Notes under the pieces: model-generated
The model's input: the letters and a program-made list of their open reading frames with translations, nothing else
Told to the model about the DNA's origin: nothing
Database searches by the model: none
Position numbers and translations under genes: made by a program
Assembly: GCA_005883625.1 (NCBI GenBank)
Contig: VBDU01000086.1
Span: 1-55,483 of the forward strand
Origin: Chloroflexota bacterium
GTDB taxonomy: Bacteria > Chloroflexota > Limnocylindria > P2-11E
Reading direction: 5' to 3'
Length of the DNA: 55,483 bases
Shown here: piece by piece, positions 49,592-55,483 of the stretch
Layout: each line of letters begins with the position of its first letter
Numbering within the stretch: position 1 is the first letter of the stretch

Positions 49592-50605
49592 ATGAAGCGC
49601 AGGCAGCTCATCCAGCGCGCCGCGGCTCTCGGTGGTGCCGCCGCGGCGGCCCCGCTCATCGCGGCGTGCGGACCCGCGGCGACCGCCCCGAGCGCGAGCC
49701 CGGCGGCCTCGGCCGCCGCGACGGCGACCGCGAAGCCGATCCGCACCCTGAAGGTGGGGTACATCCCGCTGACGGACTTCCTCGGCATGTATGCCGCGAT
49801 CGAGCAGGGCTACATAGCGGACGAGGGCCTCAAGCTCGAGCTGCAGGCGATGTCGGGCGGCGCGGCGATCATCCCCGCGATCACGGGTGGATCGCTCGAT
49901 TTCGGCATCTCGAATTACGTCTCGACCATCCTTTCGAACGCGCAGGGTCTCAAGATCAAGGTGTTCAGCGACAGCGCGTACGACAGCAAGGACCATTCGC
50001 CCTTCTCCGTCGTCGTGAAGAAGGGCAGCCCGGTCAAGGCGGCGAAGGATCTGAACGGCAAGAAGATCGCGGTGAACACGCGGAACAACATCGTGCACGT
50101 GGGCGTCATGGAGTGGATGGAGCAGAAGGGCGGCGATCCCAAGACCGCCCAGTTCGTCGAGCTGCCGTTCCCGCAGATGCCCGCCGCGCTCACGCAGGGA
50201 CAGGTGGACGCGATCGCTCCGACGGAGCCGTTCGTCACCGTGTCGACTTCGCAGGACGGGCAGATCCTCGCGAACTACTTCGCCGAGATCCGAGACAACG
50301 TCGCGATCGCGGGCTTCATCTCGACCGAGGATTGGATCAACAAGAACCGCGACGTCGCGCAGGCCTTCCATCGCGCGAACACCAAGGGCATGGACTTCGT
50401 CGCGAAGAACGAGAAGACCGCGCGCGACTACGTCGTGAAATACGCGAACCTCGACCCGGCCCTCGCCGGGAAGGTCAACCTCTCAGCGCTGCGGAGCACG
50501 CCGCTCCTCGACTCCGTCCAGTTCTGGGTGGACATGTCGAAGAAGTGGGGACTGCTGGACAAGAGCTCGACGCTCAAGGCGGAAGACCTCTTCGTCAAGT
50601 TCTAG
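49592..50605 (+). CDS. ABC transporter substrate-binding lipoprotein (NMT1/SsuA/TauA-like)
   Basis: 337 residues. Signal MKRRQLIQRAAALGG with twin Arg and lipobox IAAC at about residues 23-26. LKVGYIPLTDFLGMYAAIEQ and GGSLDFGISNYVSTILS, KKIAVNTRNNIVHVGVME match periplasmic-binding proteins for sulfonates, thiamine precursors or aromatic acids. Substrate cannot be inferred. First gene of a three-gene importer. Confidence 0.88.
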   Translation: MKRRQLIQRAAALGGAAAAAPLIAACGPAATAPSASPAASAAATATAKPIRTLKVGYIPLTDFLGMYAAIEQGYIADEGLKLELQAMSGGAAIIPAITGGSLDFGISNYVSTILSNAQGLKIKVFSDSAYDSKDHSPFSVVVKKGSPVKAAKDLNGKKIAVNTRNNIVHVGVMEWMEQKGGDPKTAQFVELPFPQMPAALTQGQVDAIAPTEPFVTVSTSQDGQILANYFAEIRDNVAIAGFISTEDWINKNRDVAQAFHRANTKGMDFVAKNEKTARDYVVKYANLDPALAGKVNLSALRSTPLLDSVQFWVDMSKKWGLLDKSSTLKAEDLFVKF

Positions 50606-50612
50606 CGCCGCG

Positions 50613-51395
50613 GTGAGCGCGGTGCTCGACGTGCGCGGGCTCGGCGCGACGTTCCCGACCCCGCGCGGGGCGCCCCTCCGCGTCCTCGACGGCATCACCT
50701 TCACGGTCGGAGCGGGCGAGCTCGTCTGCCTCGTCGGGCCCTCCGGGTGCGGCAAGACGACGCTCCTTCAGATCATCGGCGGCCTCCGGCGCGCGTCCGA
50801 GGGCGAGGTCCTCGTCGAGGGTCGCCGCGTCACCGGCCCGCCTCCGGAGCTCGTCGTTCTGTTCCAGCAGTACGGGAAGTCGCTCCTCCCCTGGCGCACG
50901 GTCGAAGGTAACGTCAGCCTCGCCCTCGAGAACCTCGACCTGGCGACGGACGAGCGTCGCCGTCGTGTCGCGCGGAACCTGGCGGTCGTCGGGCTCACGA
51001 CCTTCGAGGGCTATCACCCGTATCAGCTCTCCGGCGGCATGCAGCAGCGCGTCGCGATCGCGCGCGCGCTCGCCCGCCAGTCGGACATCCTGCTGATGGA
51101 CGAGCCCTTCTCCAGCCTCGACGCGATGACGCGAGCCGGGCTTCAGGATCTGTTGCTCGGTCTCTGGCGCGACTTCAAGAAGACGGTGGTCTTCGTGACG
51201 CACGACGTCGAGGAGGCCGTCTACCTCTCGACGTCGATCGCCGTGCTCAGCGCGCGGCCGGGGCGGCTCATCGAGACGATCCCGAACGACCTGCCGCACC
51301 CCCGCGACCAGCTTGCGACGCGCGAGGATCCCCGCTTCCTGCGCTGCCGGCGTCGCGTGCACGAGCTCATCGGCAGGACCATGCCGCATGCGTAG
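50613..51395 (+). CDS. ABC transporter ATP-binding protein (SsuB/TauB-like)
   Basis: 260 residues. Walker A GPSGCGKTTL, Q-loop FQQYGKSLLPWRT, signature LSGGMQQRVAIARAL, Walker B ILLMDEPFSSLD, and switch His in VVFVTHDVEEAV are all intact. GTG seven bases after the binding protein. It energises import with the adjacent permease. Confidence 0.92.
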   Translation: MSAVLDVRGLGATFPTPRGAPLRVLDGITFTVGAGELVCLVGPSGCGKTTLLQIIGGLRRASEGEVLVEGRRVTGPPPELVVLFQQYGKSLLPWRTVEGNVSLALENLDLATDERRRRVARNLAVVGLTTFEGYHPYQLSGGMQQRVAIARALARQSDILLMDEPFSSLDAMTRAGLQDLLLGLWRDFKKTVVFVTHDVEEAVYLSTSIAVLSARPGRLIETIPNDLPHPRDQLATREDPRFLRCRRRVHELIGRTMPHA

Positions 51396-52167
51396 AGACG
51401 ACATCTTGCGGATCGGTGGGTTCATCGTTCTTCTCGCGCTCCTCGCCGTCTGGGAGCTCGCGAGCGAGACCCAGCTCGTCAATCCGGTCTACCTGCCTCC
51501 GATCACCCGTATCGGAGCGGCCTTCGCGCGCCTCACGGAGAACGGGGAGCTCGCCCGTCAGATCCTGGGCAGCGCCTCGCGGTTCGTCGCCGGGTACGCC
51601 GTGGCCGTCGCGCTCGGCATCGTCATCGGCGTCGCCATGGGCTATTTCCGCGCCGGCTACCTGCTCCTCGAGCCGGTGGTGGAGCTCCTGCGACCGCTTC
51701 CGCCTCCCGCGATCATTCCGCTCGCGATCCTCCTCCTCGGGATCGAAGACCGGATGAAGATCTTCGTCATCGCGTTCGGCTGCTTCTTCCCGGTGGTGGT
51801 CAACGCGATCCAGGGTGTCGCCGGCGTCGACAGGGTGCTCTTCGACACGGCGCGCACGTTCCGGCTCTCGACGCGAGAGATCCTCTGGAAGATCGTGCTG
51901 CCCGCGGCGTCGCCGAGCATCGTCGCGGGCATGCGGATCTCGCTCGCCGTGGCGCTCATCCTCACGGTCATCGCGGAGATGGTCGCGAGCAACAACGGCA
52001 TCGGCTTCTTCATCCTCGACACGGAACGGGCCTTCCGGATCACGGATATGTACGCCGGCATCTTCACGCTCATGGTCGTCGGGTATGCCCTCAACCGGAT
52101 CTTCGTCGCGTTCGAGGGACGGGCCCTCGCCTGGTATTTCGGCCAGTCGCGGCAGGAGCGGACCTGA
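51388..52167 (+). CDS. ABC transporter permease (SsuC/TauC-like)
   Basis: 259 residues with about six membrane helices. The EAA-type cytoplasmic loop is DTARTFRLSTREILWKIVLP, followed by ASPSIVAGMRISLAVA. ATG 51388 overlaps the ATPase stop by eight bases. The frame is open further upstream inside the ATPase gene without homology. Confidence 0.9.
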   Translation: MRRDDILRIGGFIVLLALLAVWELASETQLVNPVYLPPITRIGAAFARLTENGELARQILGSASRFVAGYAVAVALGIVIGVAMGYFRAGYLLLEPVVELLRPLPPPAIIPLAILLLGIEDRMKIFVIAFGCFFPVVVNAIQGVAGVDRVLFDTARTFRLSTREILWKIVLPAASPSIVAGMRISLAVALILTVIAEMVASNNGIGFFILDTERAFRITDMYAGIFTLMVVGYALNRIFVAFEGRALAWYFGQSRQERT

Positions 52168-52179
52168 GCGCGGGGCGGC

Positions 52180-52191
52180 TACCCTAGCGCG
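52180..52191 (+). promoter_or_regulatory. Leaderless-type -10 box for the aminotransferase
   Basis: TACCCT (52180-52185), six bases before ATG 52192. No Shine-Dalgarno. Confidence 0.45.
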
Positions 52192-53370
52192 ATGGGCACC
52201 CAGACGCGCGGCCGCCCGTTCCTCCAGATCCCCGGTCCCACGAACATCCCGGACCGCGTGCTCCGCGCCATGGACCGCGCGGTCATCGACCACCGCGGCC
52301 CCGAGTTCGCCGCCCTCGTCCGCGGGCTCCTGCCCGACGTGCGGCGTGTGTTCGGAGCCGCCGACGCGCACCCCGCGATCTTCCCCTCGTCCGGCACGGG
52401 CGCGTGGGAAGCGTCGCTCGTCAACACGCTCGCTCCCGGCGACCGGGTGCTCGCCTTCGATCACGGCCACTTCGCGACGCTGTTCGCCGCCGCGGCGCGC
52501 AATCTCGGGCTGCAGGTCGACCTTCTCCCGTCGGACTGGCGCCGCCCGATCCCCGCGGAGGACGTCGAGCGCGCGCTGCGCGACGGCCGCCACCGTGCGG
52601 TGCTGGTGGTGCACAACGAGACCTCGACCGGCGTCCGCAACGACGTCGCCGCGGTCCGGGCGGCCATCGATGCGGCCGGCAGCGACGCGCTGCTCATCGT
52701 CGACACGGTGAGCAGCCTCGGGAGCATGGACTTCCGGTTCGACGAGTGGCGCGTCGACGTGGCCCTCACCGGCAGCCAGAAGGGGCTCATGCTGCCGCCG
52801 GGCCTCGCGATCCTGTGCATCGGTTCGCGTGCCCTGGCGGCCGGCGAACGCGGCGGGAGCCCACGAAGCTTCTTCGACTGGCGCCCGATCATCCGCGAGA
52901 ACGAAGCGGGCTTCTTTCCGTATACCCCGGCCACGCTCGTCCTCTTCGGCCTGCGCGAGGCGCTGGACATGCTCTTCGAGGAGGGCCTGGACCAGGTGTT
53001 CGCCCGCCATCGACGGCTCGCCGACGTGGTGCGCGCGGCGGTGGACGCGTGGGGTCTCGAGATCTATTGCGCGGACGCGACCGCGCGTTCGAACAGCCTG
53101 ACCGGCGTGCTCGTGCCGGAGGACGTCGACAGCGGCGCGGTCCTCCAGCGCGCGCGCGCTCGCGGCCTCGCACTCGGTGTCGGGCTCGGCAAGGTGAAGG
53201 GGAAGCTCTTCCGCATCGGGCACCTCGGCTCGCTGAACGAGCTCGAGACCCTCGCCATCGTCGCCGGAGTCGAGCTCGCGCTCGCGGAATCCGGCGTCCG
53301 CGTCCGCCTCGGCAGCGGGAGCGAGGCCGCCGAGGAAGCCCTGCTCGGTCGCGAGCGCGTCGCGACCTGA
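52192..53370 (+). CDS. PLP-dependent aminotransferase, alanine/serine-glyoxylate type
   Basis: 392 residues, class V. FLQIPGPTNIPDRVLRAMD at the start, PSSGTGAWEASLVNTLAPGD, VVHNETSTGVRND, the Asp in LLIVDTVSSLGSMDF, and the PLP lysine in LTGSQKGLMLPPG. Members use glyoxylate as acceptor with serine, alanine or ureidoglycine. Its place beside an NMT1-type importer and a MetE-like enzyme hints at a small-molecule uptake and catabolism island, which is inference. Confidence 0.9.
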   Translation: MGTQTRGRPFLQIPGPTNIPDRVLRAMDRAVIDHRGPEFAALVRGLLPDVRRVFGAADAHPAIFPSSGTGAWEASLVNTLAPGDRVLAFDHGHFATLFAAAARNLGLQVDLLPSDWRRPIPAEDVERALRDGRHRAVLVVHNETSTGVRNDVAAVRAAIDAAGSDALLIVDTVSSLGSMDFRFDEWRVDVALTGSQKGLMLPPGLAILCIGSRALAAGERGGSPRSFFDWRPIIRENEAGFFPYTPATLVLFGLREALDMLFEEGLDQVFARHRRLADVVRAAVDAWGLEIYCADATARSNSLTGVLVPEDVDSGAVLQRARARGLALGVGLGKVKGKLFRIGHLGSLNELETLAIVAGVELALAESGVRVRLGSGSEAAEEALLGRERVAT

Positions 53371-53520
53371 GGGCTGGCGGCGGTGATCCGCGCGATGTCG
53401 CGATCGATCCCCACAAGCGCTTGGCGTCACCGCCCGCGTCATCGCCAGATGTTGTCGGCGGCTCGCGCACGTTCGCATGCCGCACGTCGGCGGAGCGATC
53501 TCATCAAGTAGCCTAGGCCC
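53371..53520 (+). promoter_or_regulatory. 150-base gap with leaderless-type -10 box for dgt
   Basis: TAGCCT (53509-53514) lies six bases before GTG 53521. I see no gene, terminator or repeat in the rest of this gap; no clear -35. Confidence 0.4.
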
Positions 53521-54609
53521 GTGGCGACGCAGGCCCGCGCGGAGGCGAAGCTCTCGCGTACGCGCAGCGTCGCGGCGCTGCGCATCCGGGAGCGGACCGA
53601 GGACCTCGAGCAAGCGGAGCTTGCGGACGGCGCGACACGCTCGGCCGACGCGAGGCGCGATCTGCCCGAGGAGCCGTCACCCACGCGGACCGCGTTCGCG
53701 GTCGACCGCGACCGCATCGTCCACAGCAAGGCGTTCCGCCGACTCAAGCACAAGACACAGGTGTTCCTCGCGCCGATCGGCGACCACTACCGCACGCGCC
53801 TCACGCACACCCTCGAGGTCACGCAGATCGGCCGCGCGATGGCGCGCGCGCTCCGGCTGAACGAGGACCTCGTCGAGGCGATGGCCATGGGCCACGACGT
53901 CGGGCACACGCCCTTCGGCCATGTCGGGGAGGAGCTCCTCGCGACCTTCCTCCCCGAGGGGTTCCGCCACAACGCGCAGAGCGTCCGCGTGCTCGAGATG
54001 ATCGAGAAGAACGGGGCCGGTCTCAACCTCACGCACGAGGTGCGCGACGGGATCCTCAAACACAGCGCGCCGACGGAAGGCGGCCTGGAGACAGCGGCGT
54101 GGGGCGTCCCGGAGACGCCGGAGGGCTGGGTGGTCCGGTTCGCGGACAAGATCGCCTACCTGCACCACGACATCGACGACGCCATGCGCGCCGAGATCGT
54201 GCGCGAGGAGGACATCCCCCCGTCCGTGCGCACGGCGCTCGGCCGCGACCGCGCGGAACGCCTCGACACGATGGTGTACGACGTCATCGTCACCTCGTAC
54301 GGGAAGCGCGAGGTCACGATGAGCGACGAGGTCCTCGAGGCGACGAACGCGCTCCGCAAGTACATGTTCGAGAACGTCTACCTCGCCGGTCCGGCGAAGA
54401 CCGAGGACCGCAAGGCGCAGGGCGTCCTCTGGGCGCTCCTCCAACACTTCGAGAAGCATCCCGAGGTCCTACCGAGCGAGCATCGACGCATCGCGGAGCG
54501 CGAGGGCCCCAAGCGCGCGGTCGCCGACTACGTCGCCGGCATGACAGACCGCTACGCGCTGGACACGTACGCCTCGATCTTCATCCCGACCGTGTGGAGC
54601 CATCTGTAG
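53521..54609 (+). CDS. dgt: dGTPase-like dNTP triphosphohydrolase (HD domain)
   Basis: Hydrolyses dNTPs to nucleosides and triphosphate. 362 residues. The metal-binding His of THTLEVTQIGRAMARAL, the His-Asp of MGHDVGHTPFGHVGEE and the Asp of FADKIAYLHHDIDDAM are visible, and SKAFRRLKHKTQVFLAP precedes them. An N-terminal ~60-residue extension is charged. The dgt-dnaG-sigA neighbourhood is common; here a toxin-antitoxin pair separates dgt from dnaG. Confidence 0.92.
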   Translation: MATQARAEAKLSRTRSVAALRIRERTEDLEQAELADGATRSADARRDLPEEPSPTRTAFAVDRDRIVHSKAFRRLKHKTQVFLAPIGDHYRTRLTHTLEVTQIGRAMARALRLNEDLVEAMAMGHDVGHTPFGHVGEELLATFLPEGFRHNAQSVRVLEMIEKNGAGLNLTHEVRDGILKHSAPTEGGLETAAWGVPETPEGWVVRFADKIAYLHHDIDDAMRAEIVREEDIPPSVRTALGRDRAERLDTMVYDVIVTSYGKREVTMSDEVLEATNALRKYMFENVYLAGPAKTEDRKAQGVLWALLQHFEKHPEVLPSEHRRIAEREGPKRAVADYVAGMTDRYALDTYASIFIPTVWSHL

Positions 54610-54623
54610 GCGAGGCGGCCCGC

Positions 54624-54643
54624 TGTACAGAATCATGTACACT
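54624..54643 (+). promoter_or_regulatory. YefM-type double operator overlapping the -10 box
   Basis: Two TGTACA palindromes (54624-54629 and 54636-54641), 12 bases centre to centre. The second overlaps TACACT (54638-54643), which sits seven bases before the antitoxin ATG. The same hexamer and spacing are known for the E. coli yefM-yoeB operator, so autorepression by the antitoxin is likely. Confidence 0.7.
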
Positions 54644-54650
54644 GAAATCC

Positions 54651-54917
54651 ATGAAGACCCTGGCCTTCACCGAGGCGCGCAAGGAGCTGTCGAAGATCGT
54701 GGATGACGTGTCGTCTCACCACGAGCACGTGGTCATCACCAAACAGGGCAGGCCGAAGGCCGTCGTAATGTCGGCCGACGAGTTCGAGAGCTGGCAGGAG
54801 ACCCTCGAGATCCTCGACGATCCGAAGGCGATGTCCGCGATCCGTGAGGGTCTGCGCGACGTCAAGGCCGGACGTGTCCGTCCCTTGGAAGAGGTCCTGA
54901 AGCAGCTAGGCGTTTGA
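54651..54917 (+). CDS. Antitoxin, Phd/YefM family
   Basis: 88 residues. LAFTEARKELSKIVDDV and HVVITKQGRPKAVVMSADEF are the DNA-binding N-terminal fold; ETLEILDDPKAMSAIREGL is the toxin-wrapping C-terminus. ATG 54651 lies seven bases after the promoter box with no leader. It represses its own operon and neutralises the downstream toxin, by family knowledge. Confidence 0.92.
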   Translation: MKTLAFTEARKELSKIVDDVSSHHEHVVITKQGRPKAVVMSADEFESWQETLEILDDPKAMSAIREGLRDVKAGRVRPLEEVLKQLGV

Positions 54918-54926
54918 GCTGACCGA

Positions 54927-55178
54927 GTGCCGACGACGCGCGTCTCGCGTCGCGCGACCAAGGACCTGGGGCGCCTTCCGAAGGCGTATCTCGGCGCCGT
55001 CGCCGCGGCGCTGCGCGGCTTGGCGGAGAGACCGCTCGACGGCAAGCCGCTCGGCGGCGACCTTGCGGGCCTGCGCTCGCTACGAGTTGGCATGTACCGC
55101 ATCGTGTACCGCTACGACCCACGCGAGCAGGTGGTGGACGTGATCTGGATCCGACACCGACGAGAGGCCTACCGCTGA
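54927..55178 (+). CDS. Toxin, RelE/ParE superfamily
   Basis: 83 residues. RVSRRATKDLGRLPKAYLGA and the C-terminal LRVGMYRIVYRYDP, DVIWIRHRREAYR are the RelE-type barrel with the terminal His-Arg and Tyr residues used for mRNA cleavage in RelE relatives. GTG nine bases after the antitoxin. The stop overlaps dnaG by one base, so dnaG translation may be coupled to the toxin. Confidence 0.9.
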   Translation: MPTTRVSRRATKDLGRLPKAYLGAVAAALRGLAERPLDGKPLGGDLAGLRSLRVGMYRIVYRYDPREQVVDVIWIRHRREAYR

Positions 55179-55483
55179 TGCCAGGCGACTTCGACACCGT
55201 CAAAGAGCGCGTCGACATCGTCCAGCTCATCGGCGAGCGCGTCCCGCTCAAGAAGGCCGGCCGCTCGTACGTCGGGCTGTGCCCCTTCCACTCCGAGAAG
55301 ACGCCTTCATTCCACGTCGATCCCGACCGGCGTACCTACCACTGTTTTGGCTGTAGCGAGCAGGGTGATGTCTTTACCTGGCTCGAGAAGCAGGACGGCC
55401 TCACGCCCGCAGAGGCCCTGAGGACCCTCGCCGAGCGGGCCGGCGTCGAGCTCACCAGCCGGCGCGCGCCGGAGGAGCAGGAG
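55178..55483 (+). CDS. dnaG: DNA primase, N-terminal part (partial)
   Basis: The first 102 codons, cut by the window edge. DFDTVKERVDIVQLIGERVP and the zinc-binding domain (LCPFHSEKTPSFHV, then YHCFGCSEQGDVFTW) with Cys, His, Cys, Cys ligands are complete. ATG 55178 overlaps the toxin stop (TGATG). It synthesises RNA primers at the replication fork. Confidence 0.95.
   Translation, partial: MPGDFDTVKERVDIVQLIGERVPLKKAGRSYVGLCPFHSEKTPSFHVDPDRRTYHCFGCSEQGDVFTWLEKQDGLTPAEALRTLAERAGVELTSRRAPEEQE

Overview
The window is a compact, very GC-rich bacterial chromosome segment of 55.5 kb. Intergenic gaps are small (none over 300 bases lacks a gene), GTG/TTG starts are common, and many neighbouring genes overlap by 4 bases (ATGA/GTGA). 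Gene content is core-genome rather than phage or plasmid. Zinc-type S14, zinc-ribbon L24, a short-LID adenylate kinase, DUF3618/holin-III membrane proteins and the lipoprotein set would fit a Chloroflexota-like lineage (for example Limnocylindria-type) or another deep high-GC Gram-positive-like group. That placement is inference; no 16S gene is present.

Layout. 1-18210 is the complete str-S10-spc-alpha ribosomal run: the tail of tuf, then rpsJ-rplCDWB-rpsS-rplV-rpsC-rplP-rpmC-rpsQ-rplNXE-rpsNH-rplFR-rpsE-rpmD-rplO-secY-adk-map-infA-rpmJ-rpsMKD-rpoA-rplQ-truA-rplM-rpsI, all on the plus strand. Several of these proteins carry low-complexity Lys/Ala/Pro tails. 18244-24667 is a TPR protein followed by cdaA-cdaR-glmM-glmS (cyclic di-AMP synthesis and amino-sugar supply). 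24757-30041 is acpS, nnrD, alr, a secreted zinc-peptidase lipoprotein and galU. 30162-33142 is a G5/transglycosylase wall protein, rsmA, a C-terminally short ispE and a group-1 LEA (Em/GsiB-like) desiccation protein. tRNA-Gln(UUG), glmU, a CBS/CorC membrane protein, cdd and a small lipoprotein follow. A minus-strand pair (PH-domain protein, polyprenyl synthase) is divergent from recO-glyS. Next come a membrane protein, an LVIVD propeller lipoprotein with a strong terminator, a minus-strand holin/DUF3618 pair, ppdK, a phosphoesterase flanked by direct repeats, a MetE-like methyltransferase, an NMT1-type ABC transporter, an aminotransferase, and finally dgt, a YefM/RelE-type toxin-antitoxin pair and the start of dnaG.

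Biological theme: translation machinery followed by envelope-precursor genes (glmM, glmS, glmU, galU, alr, ispE, polyprenyl synthase) linked to c-di-AMP synthesis, which fits a growth and cell-wall housekeeping region.

The most unusual signals are at the nucleotide level. (1) A phosphoesterase gene is bracketed by 38-base direct repeats (37/38 identical) copied from the 3' end of ppdK. (2) A family of short G5-7/C5-7 hairpin repeats sits at gene edges and is translated into protein tails. (3) A longer structured repeat precedes both rpsE and adk, shows a compensated stem change, and supplies translation-start signals. (4) TANNNT boxes lie 6-9 bases from many start codons, suggesting leaderless transcription. 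(5) A YefM-type TGTACA double operator precedes the antitoxin. (6) A LEA protein combines a GsiB-type repeat with plant-Em-type repeats.
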